A stretch of 10,780 nt of DNA from DATJMJ01 sp035503975 (GTDB lineage: Bacteria; Actinomycetota; Acidimicrobiia; Acidimicrobiales; Palsa-688): the NCBI GenBank assembly GCA_035503975.1, contig DATJST010000462.1:1-10780 (forward strand), read 5' to 3'. A program made the position numbers and the translations under genes. This document shows, piece after piece, positions 1-5,590 of the stretch. Position 1 is the stretch's first letter; each line of letters starts with the position of its first letter. Under the pieces are notes generated by a model that saw only the letters and a list, made by a program, of their open reading frames with translations, searched no databases and had not been told where the DNA came from.

Positions 1-598
1 ACGGGACGTAAAAGCCCCAACGTTTGGCCGACGGGTCGGTCAGTTTGGCCGCGTCAGCCATCAGCTGAGGCCATGTCGCCGGAGGTGATTTGATGCCAGC
101 CGCGGCAAAATCGGTCTTGTTGTAGTAAAGCGCGATGTCACCAAAGCCCGACAGCGCCATTCCCAGTTGTTGGCCACGGTAAAAGAGGGCCTTCTTGATA
201 CCCGGGTAAAGGCTGTTGGTGGCCGGGACCTGGCCAGTCAGCGGGATCAGCTTGCCGCTCTCCTGGTAGAACGGCAGGTCGTAGGGTTGCTGGTCTACGA
301 CCATGGTCGGTTGAGTGTTTGTCTTGAGCGCGGCCGTGACTTTGGGCAGGAACTCGTCCGATGAGGCAACATAAGTGCCGACGGCTTTGTACCCAGGGTT
401 GGCGGCGTCGAAGGCGTTGTCGATAACTTGCATTTCGGTCAGGCCGTTGGGCTCCTTGCCGCCCCACGCGCTTGACCAGTACGAGAACGTGACGGTGGAC
501 GACGCGCCGGCGGAGCTGGCCACTGCCGCCCCGACCGAGCTCACCATAAGGGTCGATAGGGCCGCAGCTGCCAGCCTGTTACGGGACTTCCGGTACAC
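1..598 (-). CDS. Sugar ABC transporter extracellular solute-binding protein (family 1), C-terminus outside the window
   Basis: This gene binds a sugar or oligosaccharide outside the cell and hands it to an ABC importer. The first 199 codons are in the window and the frame is open to the left edge. It starts with GTG at 598, 5 nt after GGAGG (604-608). Residues 1-33 look like a Sec signal peptide: basic YRKSRNR, then a hydrophobic Ala/Leu/Val stretch and an AxA-like end; there is no lipobox Cys. The mature part opens with TVTFSYWSS and continues with NAFDAANPGY, FLPKVTAALKTN, a YDLPFYQESGKLIPL segment and ALYYNKTDFAAAGI, which is the usual order in family 1 solute-binding proteins of CUT1-type importers (family knowledge). 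It lies 94 nt downstream of a PfkB sugar kinase on the same strand, so both likely form one operon with permease genes beyond base 1. The exact sugar cannot be read from the sequence. Confidence 0.9.
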   Translation of the reverse strand, partial: MYRKSRNRLAAAALSTLMVSSVGAAVASSAGASSTVTFSYWSSAWGGKEPNGLTEMQVIDNAFDAANPGYKAVGTYVASSDEFLPKVTAALKTNTQPTMVVDQQPYDLPFYQESGKLIPLTGQVPATNSLYPGIKKALFYRGQQLGMALSGFGDIALYYNKTDFAAAGIKSPPATWPQLMADAAKLTDPSAKRWGFYVP

Positions 599-603
599 GG
601 TAA

Positions 604-608
604 CCTCC
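604..608 (-). promoter_or_regulatory. Ribosome binding site that fixes the GTG start of the solute-binding protein
   Basis: On the minus strand GGAGG is followed by 5 nt and then GTG at 598. The next in-frame ATG is 17 codons further in, inside the hydrophobic core of the signal peptide, so the GTG start is strongly preferred. Confidence 0.75.
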
Positions 609-610
609 TA

Positions 611-650
611 ATCCACTAAGGAAACTAATCTTATCGAGTTGGTCATATTT
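611..650. promoter_or_regulatory. AT-rich stretch with an ACTAA direct repeat between kinase and solute-binding protein genes; possible internal promoter or operator
   Basis: The 94-nt gap between the kinase stop and the binding-protein start is clearly AT-richer than its surroundings. ACTAA occurs at 615-619 and again at 624-628, a 9-nt spacing. On the minus strand this reads as two TTAGT units just upstream of the ribosome binding site, with a weak -10-like TAAGAT about 15 nt further upstream. Sugar-transport operons often carry binding sites for LacI- or ROK-type repressors here, but this pair is a direct repeat and not a clean palindrome. The regulatory role is inference. Confidence 0.3.
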
Positions 651-692
651 GTTCGGGTCCAGGCCGGAGCGGAACGCGGCCCACGGGCCTGG

Positions 693-1727
693 TCATGATT
701 TGGACGCTGTGCCCCCCCGAACATAGGGCGGCTTGATGCCCGGGACCGACCGCTGACATGGCCGACGAGCAGGCGCGTCCGCGAGGGCGGTGTCAAGGAA
801 CTGGTAGGACCGCCGCAACGCAGGGTCAGTCATGGTGCTATAGGACGCGGCCAGGTCTCGCCAACAGGGAGCGGCGAGGGAGCCCCCGATTAGCTTCACG
901 GACTCCGCCCCGCACAGGTTTGCAAAACGCAGGCGCTCGACCATGGGCCAACCGGCCAGGGTGGCATAGATGAAGCCGGCATCGAAGACGTCTCCCGCCC
1001 CGGTTGTGTCCAGCGCCTGCACGGGCACGGCCCGCGCCTCGGTCGCCATCAGCGCCCCCGGGCACATTGCCAACGAACCGGACTCGCCGTTCTTGACCAC
1101 GACCAGGGGACCGAAGTTAGACAAACGGGCCGCCGCCTCGGGCACCGTCGCGCACCGGCTGCACGCCAGCGCCTCGGCCGCGTTGGGCATGAACACGTCG
1201 ACCGCGGCCAACCGGCTGAGCAGGGCTTTCGAGTGCTCGTCGTCTTCCCACGCCACGTCGGCAAACACTAGCGGGGCCACTTGGTGCAGGATCGAGAGCC
1301 ACGCGGCATCTGCGTCGGCCAGTGAGATGACCAGGGCGTCAGTGTGGTAGCCCGTAGGCAGTAGGTCGAGCACGTTGACTGGGGGAGCTTCGGCATAGGT
1401 GACCATGGAGCGCTCACCGTCAAGGGCCACCGAGCTCGTGACCGGCGTGCTCCAGCCGCCCGCCGAGACCGAGTAGGCCAGGTCCACACCTTCGTCCTGG
1501 AGTGAAGACCAGAGGTAGTGGCCAAAGGCGTCGTCGGCGAAGACAGCTGACAGGGTGACGTCGAGGCCAAGGCGGGCCAAAGCCACCGCCACATTGGCCA
1601 CGCCGCCGGGTGAAACACCCAGGCTTGACGCCCAAACCTCAGCGCCAAGGTGTGGGGGCGAAGTCAGCCCGGAGAAAACGAGGTCAAGACAGACCGGCCC
1701 GACAACGTGGGCACGGTGGGCGCTCAT
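693..1727 (-). CDS. PfkB-family carbohydrate kinase (ribokinase-like)
   Basis: This 344-residue cytoplasmic kinase transfers phosphate from ATP to a sugar or sugar derivative. The N-terminal half has the PfkB signature 1 region: VSPGG (38-42) followed by VANVAVALARLG, which lines the sugar site. PNAAEA (181-186) corresponds to the conserved N-x-x-E segment. DTTGAGDVFDAG (240-251) is PfkB signature 2; D246 is the expected catalytic base and GAG forms the anion hole (family knowledge). Its length fits the family, with about 25 extra low-complexity residues at the C-terminus. The ATG at 1727 is preceded by GGAGG at 1736-1740 with an 8-nt spacer. It stands directly upstream of a sugar-binding protein gene on the same strand, so its substrate is probably the imported sugar. 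Ribokinase, fructokinase and KDG kinase cannot be told apart from motifs alone. Confidence 0.92.
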   Translation of the reverse strand: MSAHRAHVVGPVCLDLVFSGLTSPPHLGAEVWASSLGVSPGGVANVAVALARLGLDVTLSAVFADDAFGHYLWSSLQDEGVDLAYSVSAGGWSTPVTSSVALDGERSMVTYAEAPPVNVLDLLPTGYHTDALVISLADADAAWLSILHQVAPLVFADVAWEDDEHSKALLSRLAAVDVFMPNAAEALACSRCATVPEAAARLSNFGPLVVVKNGESGSLAMCPGALMATEARAVPVQALDTTGAGDVFDAGFIYATLAGWPMVERLRFANLCGAESVKLIGGSLAAPCWRDLAASYSTMTDPALRRSYQFLDTALADAPARRPCQRSVPGIKPPYVRGGTASKS

Positions 1728-1876
1728 ACCTTGGTCCTCCGCTCCATCCCCACATCCCAGCGAGGCGCGCCATGCTCCTCTCCAGCTGCGTACTCCCGCG
1801 ATAGTAACCGCCCGTCCGGGCTGCGGCGCCGCATGCCGGGACTCCGGCCGGCCGTGGCAACCGGCCGGACTAGTTC
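1728..1876. other. Leader of the kinase operon, without a confident promoter
   Basis: This is the kinase-side half of the divergent region. It contains the kinase ribosome binding site (GGAGG, 1736-1740) and a weak minus-strand -10-like TACTAT near 1800 for which I find no matching -35. The GC-rich stem-loop listed separately lies at its far end. An 83-codon minus-strand frame spans this stretch (1975 to 1724) and ends overlapping the kinase ATG, but its composition does not look coding. Confidence 0.4.
1843..1869. repeat. Perfect 9-bp GC-rich inverted repeat (stem-loop) in a divergent intergenic region
   Basis: TCCGGCCGG (1843-1851) and CCGGCCGGA (1861-1869) are perfect reverse complements separated by the 9-nt loop ccgtggcaa. 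Each arm also contains the self-complementary CCGGCCGG. The element lies between the kinase operon (leftwards) and the YbjQ promoter (rightwards, -35 at 1877). No T-run follows on either strand, so it is not a classical intrinsic terminator. It may be a structured leader of the kinase mRNA, a protein-binding site, or a barrier between the divergent units. Confidence 0.6.
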
Positions 1877-1906
1877 TTGACGCAGCCTCGGGAAAAAAGA
1901 TATCAT
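1877..1906 (+). promoter_or_regulatory. SigA-type promoter of the YbjQ/membrane-protein genes
   Basis: TTGACG at 1877-1882 matches the -35 consensus at 5 of 6 positions. After 18 nt, TATCAT at 1901-1906 matches the -10 consensus at 5 of 6. The spacer ends in an A-run (1893-1898). Transcription would begin near 1913, about 50 nt upstream of the ATG at 1964. It is the best promoter match in the window. Confidence 0.6.
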
Positions 1907-1914
1907 TTTGATAT
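1900..1914. promoter_or_regulatory. Operator-like perfect dyad overlapping the -10 box
   Basis: ATATCA (1900-1905), spacer TTT, TGATAT (1909-1914) form a perfect 6-3-6 inverted repeat that covers the -10 hexamer and reaches the expected start of transcription. A repressor bound here would block RNA polymerase. The regulator is unknown. The downstream ribbon-helix-helix protein is one candidate, but its own upstream dyad has a different sequence. Confidence 0.45.
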
Positions 1915-1963
1915 GTAGCGCGTGCCCGCAGCTGCAGATGAGGTTGAACCAGGAGGCAGTCCT

Positions 1964-2353
1964 ATGCAGGCCCAAAACCAGCAGGCCACTTCGTCACGGC
2001 CGATGATCGTCACAACGACCGAGAACATCCCCGATACCCGAGTCGTCAAGACCATCGGCCAGGTGTTCGGGCTCACGGTGCGGTCCCGGAGCCTGGGCGG
2101 CAACATCGTGGCCGGCATCAAGAGCATCGTCGGGGGCGAGATCGGCTCGTACGTGAAGCTCAACGAGGATGCCCGCCGGCAGGCGCTCGACCGGATGGTG
2201 CAAAATGCCGCCGCGATGGGGGCCAACGCCGTCACGATGATGCGCTTCGATTCCACCGAGATGGGGCGGAGCATGAGCGAGATCGTCGCCTACGGCACCG
2301 CTCGGGTGGTGGAGTGGCTACCCGCCGCTGGCCCGTCGGCTCCCCAAAGCTGA
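1964..2353 (+). CDS. ybjQ: YbjQ/UPF0145 family protein (often labelled heavy-metal-binding domain protein)
   Basis: This 129-residue protein has the YbjQ/UPF0145 fold pattern: MIVTTTENIPD (14-24), VFGLTVRSRSLGGNIVAGIKSIVGGE (34-59, in two recognisable halves), a helix with ARRQALDRMVQNAAAMGANAV (70-90), the strand TMMRFDS, and a final IVAYGTARVV strand. Members of this family assemble into multimers; the cellular role is not established. The heavy-metal label is not supported here, because the protein has no Cys and no His. The ATG at 1964 follows AGGAGG (1951-1956) with a 7-nt spacer. An upstream in-frame GTG at 1922 would add 14 residues but lacks a ribosome binding site. It begins a probable unit with the small membrane protein 9 nt downstream. 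A strong promoter with an overlapping dyad lies upstream, which suggests regulated expression. Confidence 0.88.
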   Translation: MQAQNQQATSSRPMIVTTTENIPDTRVVKTIGQVFGLTVRSRSLGGNIVAGIKSIVGGEIGSYVKLNEDARRQALDRMVQNAAAMGANAVTMMRFDSTEMGRSMSEIVAYGTARVVEWLPAAGPSAPQS

Positions 2354-2362
2354 GCAGCCGCC

Positions 2363-2578
2363 ATGAGCCCTGTGGGATGGGTGGTGATCGCCGTCGTTGT
2401 TGTCGGCGTCGTTGTTGCCATATTTGGCTGGGACCGCTACCGGGGTGGCCGCAAGACGGCAAGCAGTACCAACGGCGCCGAGCCCACGGGTGAGGTATTC
2501 GTCGACCCCGCGACAGGCCAGCGGATGCGGGTCTGGTACGACCAAGCGACCGGAAAACGGGAGTACCGTCCCGAATAA
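2363..2578 (+). CDS. Small single-span membrane protein with a duplicated DxATGxR motif
   Basis: This 71-residue protein has no function I can name. Residues 5-23 form one strongly hydrophobic span (Val/Ile rich, ending FGW). The basic DRYRGGRK stretch that follows predicts the C-terminal part in the cytoplasm. After a flexible Ser/Thr/Gly linker the tail carries two copies of D-x-A-T-G-x-R: residues 48-54 (DPATGQR) and 60-66 (DQATGKR), 12 residues apart and joined by MRVWY, which could form a small beta-hairpin. The gene starts 9 nt after the YbjQ stop with no clear ribosome binding site, so translational coupling is likely. Codon use is normal for the window. Reality of the gene is supported by composition, coupling and the tidy membrane topology. 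It may anchor or regulate YbjQ, but that is inference. Confidence 0.72.
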   Translation: MSPVGWVVIAVVVVGVVVAIFGWDRYRGGRKTASSTNGAEPTGEVFVDPATGQRMRVWYDQATGKREYRPE

Positions 2579-2719
2579 ACATGGTCTAAAAGAGATTGAC
2601 CGGGCTGCCCAGTTCCGCTGAACATTCGGTCTCGGGCAGGCTTGTCGCACTTTGCGACGGGCAGACCGGAGGGCGCTCACCATGGGCCGCCTCCAGCAAC
2701 GAGAGGTGCCTCGCACGCC
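2579..2719 (+). other. Leader region of the ribbon-helix-helix gene
   Basis: This 141-nt gap holds a -35-like TTGACC (2596-2601) with only a weak -10 match near 2620-2625, the nested stem-loop listed separately, and a GAGAGG (2701-2706) that is rather far (13 nt) from the ATG at 2720. No convincing terminator separates it from the preceding gene, so read-through from the YbjQ promoter is also possible. Confidence 0.35.
2625..2670 (+). repeat. Nested inverted repeats upstream of the RHH gene (stem-loop leader or operator)
   Basis: The inner dyad is perfect: GTCGCA (2644-2649), CTT, TGCGAC (2653-2658). It can be lengthened by G-T pairs and a further C-G pair. An outer pair, TTCGGTCT (2625-2632) with AGACCGGA (2663-2670), flanks it with one G-T pair and unequal internal loops. 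The structure ends 50 nt before the ATG at 2720. No T-run follows, so it is not an intrinsic terminator. A ribbon-helix-helix protein that represses itself would be expected to bind a short dyad in this position. Confidence 0.45.
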
Positions 2720-2941
2720 ATGAGCGAACGCAAGAACATACTTCTCCGCCTCGACCCGATCGTGCACGACGCGCTTGCCCGTTGGGCCGAGGACGAACTG
2801 CGCAGCACCAACGCACAGATGGAGTTCCTGCTGCGAAAGGCGTTGACCGAAGCCGGCCGCCTACCCACCGCTTTGGCCAAGGGGGCGTCGCGTCAGAGGC
2901 AGCGCCTCGGCGGTACTGATGCTGGCCCGGGACGCGTGTAA
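2720..2941 (+). CDS. Ribbon-helix-helix (Arc/HicB-antitoxin-like) small DNA-binding protein
   Basis: This 73-residue protein fits an Arc/MetJ-type ribbon-helix-helix fold, which binds DNA as a dimer through an antiparallel beta-ribbon. Residues 5-11 (KNILLRL) would be the ribbon, DPIVHDALARWAEDE (12-26) helix A, and STNAQMEFLLRKAL (29-42) helix B, with the usual S-x-N-A-Q-helix cap. The remainder (about 47-73) is basic, Gly/Ala rich and likely disordered. Similar proteins in Actinobacteria are often annotated as Arc-family or HicB-type antitoxins. No toxin gene lies next to it, so a toxin-antitoxin role is unsupported here. The ATG at 2720 is chosen because the fold begins right after it; the upstream TTG at 2642 would add 26 low-complexity residues. 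It ends 10 nt before the convergent VOC gene. Confidence 0.78.
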   Translation: MSERKNILLRLDPIVHDALARWAEDELRSTNAQMEFLLRKALTEAGRLPTALAKGASRQRQRLGGTDAGPGRV

Positions 2942-2951
2942 CAGGGGAGCG

Positions 2952-3338
2952 CTAGTCCCGCGGGCTGAGCACGCAGAACTCGTTGCCCTCCGGGTCGGCC
3001 AACACCACCCACGTCACCTGGGCCGGGCCCTGGCCAACATCTGCCCGAGTGGCGCCCATGGCGAGCAGGCGGCCCACCTCGGCCGCCTGGTCCACGCCGG
3101 CCGGCGGAGCGAGGTCGATGTGGAGCCGGTTCTTGACGCGCTTGCCCTCGGGAACGGTCACGAAGACCATGCCCGGACCACGCTCGGCGGCAGGTTGAGC
3201 GGGCATATGGCTGCCCGCGATGACGACCTCGTCGCCTGCCTCGTACACGACGTCCCAGCCCAAGACGTCGGCCCACCACCGGGCTTGTGCCGCGATGTCG
3301 TGACAGTCGAGCACCACCGAGTACCAGCGCACGCTCAT
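2952..3338 (-). CDS. VOC-superfamily protein, glyoxalase-like domain
   Basis: This 128-residue protein is a single-domain member of the vicinal oxygen chelate superfamily (glyoxalase/bleomycin-resistance/dioxygenase). It shows the paired beta-alpha-beta-beta-beta pattern: VVLDCHDIAAQARWWADVLGW (split as 9-20 and 21-28), GPGMVFVTVPEG, KNRLHIDLAP (69-78), and TWVVLADPEGNEFCVL (109-124, conserved DPEGNEF). H13, H73 and E120 are plausible metal ligands. These proteins act as isomerases, dioxygenases or drug-binding proteins and the substrate cannot be predicted. I chose ATG 3338 because TAGCCT (3346-3351, minus strand) lies 7 nt upstream, as in a leaderless promoter; GTG at 3344 would add two residues but leaves only 1 nt to that box. 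It converges with the RHH gene. Confidence 0.85.
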   Translation of the reverse strand: MSVRWYSVVLDCHDIAAQARWWADVLGWDVVYEAGDEVVIAGSHMPAQPAAERGPGMVFVTVPEGKRVKNRLHIDLAPPAGVDQAAEVGRLLAMGATRADVGQGPAQVTWVVLADPEGNEFCVLSPRD

Positions 3339-3345
3339 GGTCACG

Positions 3346-3351
3346 AGGCTA
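3346..3351 (-). promoter_or_regulatory. -10 box placed for leaderless expression of the VOC gene
   Basis: TAGCCT on the minus strand fits TANNNT and is followed by 7 nt and then the ATG at 3338. There is no Shine-Dalgarno sequence. The -35 region shows no good match. Confidence 0.4.
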
Positions 3352-3383
3352 GTGCCCCGGCTGGAACCGGCCTTCCCTGGTCC

Positions 3384-3540
3384 TCAATCACCTGGTAGGC
3401 CCTCGTGTAAGTCGCGCTCGTAGACGAACATGAGCGGGCCGTCCACCACTGCGCCCAGCCGATGGGACCGTCACGCTCAGTGGCTACCAACATGCGGTTC
3501 GCGGCGGCGCCACCGGCGAGCAGCCGCGTGCGCGCTGGCG
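3384..3540 (-). pseudogene. Possible decayed coding fragment between the VOC and LLM genes
   Basis: Two adjoining minus-strand frames look coding. In one, positions about 3540 to 3450 read as ANRMLVATERDGPIG-like sequence with G/C-rich third positions. In a second, positions 3473 down to the stop at 3384 read GAVVDGPLMFVYERDLHEG and end GLPGD. Joined by one frameshift near 3455-3470 they would form a continuous stretch of about 50 residues. No start or ribosome binding site is evident and the family is not recognised. Chance reading frames in GC-rich DNA are a real alternative. Confidence 0.2.
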
Positions 3541-3547
3541 GGTGCGC

Positions 3548-3553
3548 TACGCT
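3548..3553 (+). promoter_or_regulatory. -10 box placed for leaderless expression of the LLM oxidoreductase operon
   Basis: TACGCT fits TANNNT and stands 9 nt before the GTG at 3563. No Shine-Dalgarno sequence precedes either candidate start (3542 or 3563). A promoter here would drive the three-gene oxidoreductase/ABC-exporter unit. I see no convincing -35. Confidence 0.35.
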
Positions 3554-3562
3554 GCACGGTCG

Positions 3563-4636
3563 GTGAACACCCTTGACCTCGGGTTGCACCTCGGTTATTG
3601 GGGTGCTGGCCCGCCCGATGGCGCCGGGGAACTGGTGATGGAGGCCGACCGTCTCGGGCTCGGTTCTGTCTGGGCCTCCGAGTCGTACGGGTCTGATGCA
3701 TTGACACCACTCGCTTGGTGGGGCTCGCGAACCGCACGCTTGCGGCTCGGCACGGCCGTTTGCCAGCTGGCTGCCCGTACTCCGACGGCGATGGCCATGG
3801 CCGCCATGACACTGGACCACTTGAGCGCCGGCCGCCTCGTGCTCGGCCTCGGCGTATCCGGCCCGCAGGTGGTAGAAGGATGGTACGGGCAGCCATTTTC
3901 AAATCCGCTCGCGCGTACCCGCGAATATGTGTCCATCGTGCGCAGCGTCTTGGCGCGTAACGCGCCGGTCACCAGCCCCGGCCCCTACTACCACTTGCCT
4001 TACGAGGGCGCTGCCGACGCGGCGGGCTTGGGCAAGGCGCTCAAGTCCATTGTCCACCCGCTGCGGGCGGACATACCCATCGTGCTCGGCGCGGAGGGGC
4101 CGAAAAATGTGGCGCTCGCCGCCGAGATCGCCGATGGCTGGTTGCCGTTCCTGTTCTCGCCGGAGCACATGGGCGACTTCGCCGGCTCCCTCGCCGAAGG
4201 TTTCGCTCGGACTGGCGCCCGGCGCTCCGCCGCCGATTTCGAGGTGATCGCCTCCTGCCCGGTAGTCATCGACGACGATGTCGAACGCGCCGCCGAGGCC
4301 TTGAAGCCCATGATCGCCCTGTATGCCGGGGGCATGGGCGCGCGCCAGGCGAACTTTCACTTCGACGTCCTGGTACGCATGGGCTTCGAGGCCGAGGCCA
4401 AAAAGGCCCAAGACCTCTACCTCGAGGGCCACAGGCCACAAGCTGCGGCTGCGGTGCCAACGGCACTCGTCGAAAGGCTCGCGCTGATCGGGCCACGTGA
4501 GAAGGTCCGCGACGAGCTGGCCGCGTGGCGCGAGTCGATCGCGACCACTTTGGCCATCTGGCCGTTAGCCGGCACGGGGGGGGACCGGGCCTCGTCGCTC
4601 GCTACGTTGCGCACCATGGCCGAACTGGTTCTCTGA
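3563..4636 (+). CDS. LLM-class F420-dependent oxidoreductase, Rv3520c-like
   Basis: This 357-residue enzyme is a luciferase-like (bacterial luciferase fold) flavin-type oxidoreductase expected to use coenzyme F420 for hydride transfer. N-terminal LGLHLGYWGAGPP (5-18), then SVWASESYGSDALTPLAW (35-52), LGTAVCQLAARTPTAMAM (62-79), LDHLSAGRLVLGLGVSGPQVVEGWYG (84-109 in consecutive blocks) and the IPIVLGAEGPKNVALAAEIADGWLP region (171-195) match the Rv3520c-type subfamily of F420-dependent LLM proteins. The substrate is unknown. GTG at 3563 is chosen because the family's first beta-strand starts right there; an in-frame GTG at 3542 would add seven residues. The gene is 6 nt upstream of the ABC ATPase, which implies co-transcription and suggests that the reduced compound and the exported compound may be related (inference). 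C-terminal ATTLAIWPLAG lies near the end of the barrel. Confidence 0.9.
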   Translation: MNTLDLGLHLGYWGAGPPDGAGELVMEADRLGLGSVWASESYGSDALTPLAWWGSRTARLRLGTAVCQLAARTPTAMAMAAMTLDHLSAGRLVLGLGVSGPQVVEGWYGQPFSNPLARTREYVSIVRSVLARNAPVTSPGPYYHLPYEGAADAAGLGKALKSIVHPLRADIPIVLGAEGPKNVALAAEIADGWLPFLFSPEHMGDFAGSLAEGFARTGARRSAADFEVIASCPVVIDDDVERAAEALKPMIALYAGGMGARQANFHFDVLVRMGFEAEAKKAQDLYLEGHRPQAAAAVPTALVERLALIGPREKVRDELAAWRESIATTLAIWPLAGTGGDRASSLATLRTMAELVL

Positions 4637-4642
4637 GCTGCC

Positions 4643-5590
4643 ATGTCCGCAGAAATGGTGGCGCGGCCGCAACGGGGTGCACCGGCCATAATGACCGAGG
4701 GCCTCACCAAGCGCTATGGCGATGTCACTGCCCTAGGCGGGCTCGACCTGATCGTCTCCCCAGGCGAGGTGCTTGGCTACCTTGGGCCCAACGGGGCAGG
4801 CAAGACGACGACTATCCGGCTATTGCTCGGCTTCGTACGAGCCTCAGCAGGCAGGGCCGAGATTTTCGGGATCGACTGCCAGCGCCGGCCGGTCGATGCC
4901 CACCGCCGGCTGGCCTTTGTGCCCGGAGAGGCCAACCTGTGGCCGGCGCTGACCGGAGCGGAGACATTGCACCTTCTCGGGCAGGTTGCCGGGCGGGTCG
5001 ACAGCGCTTATCGCGACCAACTGCTGGACCGCTTCGACCTCGACCCAGCCAAGAAAGTGCGCGCCTATTCGAAGGGCAACCGCCAAAAGGTCCTGCTGAT
5101 CGCCGCGCTGATGACCCGCGCCGACCTGCTGGTCCTGGACGAGCCAACGAGCGGGCTCGACCCGCTTATGGAGCAAGCGTTCCGCCAATGCGTCCGGGAA
5201 GCGCAGGACCGGGGCCAGGCAGTCTTACTTTCCTCGCACGTCCTGAGCGAAGTCGAGGCGCTCTGTGACCGGGTGGCCCTCCTGAGGCGGGGAAAACTAG
5301 TGGAGACCGGGGCTTTGGCTGACATGCGCCACCTCCACGCTCTCACGATCGAGGCCGATTTCGCTGGCCCCGTCCCAGATGTTTCCGGCGTGCCAGGCGT
5401 GAGCGGTGTCATGAGCGACGGGTCGTCGCTGCACTGCCAAGTGACGGGGCCGCTCGAGCCCCTGTTGAATGTTCTCGTCCAAGGGCGCGTCAGCCGTCTC
5501 ATAAGCCGCGAACCGTCGCTGGAGGAGCTTTTTCTTGCTCTTTACGGCACGGGCCAACCGGCCGACGAGGCTGTCCGCATTGGCCGCTGA
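4643..5590 (+). CDS. ABC transporter ATP-binding protein of a drug/polyketide-exporter type pair
   Basis: This 315-residue protein is the ATPase that powers the adjacent permease at the cytoplasmic membrane. Walker A is GPNGAGKT (48-55), the signature motif is YSKGNRQ (142-148) in place of LSGGQ, Walker B is LLVLDE (162-167), the D-loop is SGLD (170-173) and the switch His is H199 in SSHV. The Q-loop position reads VPGEANLWP (93-101), without Gln. YSKGNRQK and the P-G-E-x-N-L-W-P form are typical of actinobacterial ABC pairs of the polyketide-antibiotic exporter type (family knowledge). A C-terminal domain of about 90 residues follows. The ATG at 4643 is 6 nt after the oxidoreductase stop and has no ribosome binding site, so it is probably translated by coupling. 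The internal ATG at 4691 (residue 17) is a possible alternative start. The stop overlaps the likely permease start. Confidence 0.93.
   Translation: MSAEMVARPQRGAPAIMTEGLTKRYGDVTALGGLDLIVSPGEVLGYLGPNGAGKTTTIRLLLGFVRASAGRAEIFGIDCQRRPVDAHRRLAFVPGEANLWPALTGAETLHLLGQVAGRVDSAYRDQLLDRFDLDPAKKVRAYSKGNRQKVLLIAALMTRADLLVLDEPTSGLDPLMEQAFRQCVREAQDRGQAVLLSSHVLSEVEALCDRVALLRRGKLVETGALADMRHLHALTIEADFAGPVPDVSGVPGVSGVMSDGSSLHCQVTGPLEPLLNVLVQGRVSRLISREPSLEELFLALYGTGQPADEAVRIGR

Noticed and set aside
1893..1898. A-run as a terminator tail for the GC stem-loop at 1843-1869
   Set aside because: It is 24 nt away and is A and not T on the plus strand; on the minus strand it precedes the stem and does not follow it. 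It fits better as part of the promoter spacer.
1724..1975. 83-codon minus-strand frame whose stop overlaps the kinase ATG
   Set aside because: It runs through the opposite-strand promoter, the dyad and the GC stem-loop, and its residue composition is not coding-like. The kinase has its own good ribosome binding site.
2720..3338. RHH protein and VOC protein as a toxin-antitoxin pair
   Set aside because: They are on opposite strands and converge, and VOC proteins are not known toxins. The antitoxin label of RHH proteins comes from fold similarity alone.
3899..4441. 180-codon minus-strand frame opposite the LLM oxidoreductase
   Set aside because: It is explained by the G/C-rich third positions of the real gene; no start signal or domain.
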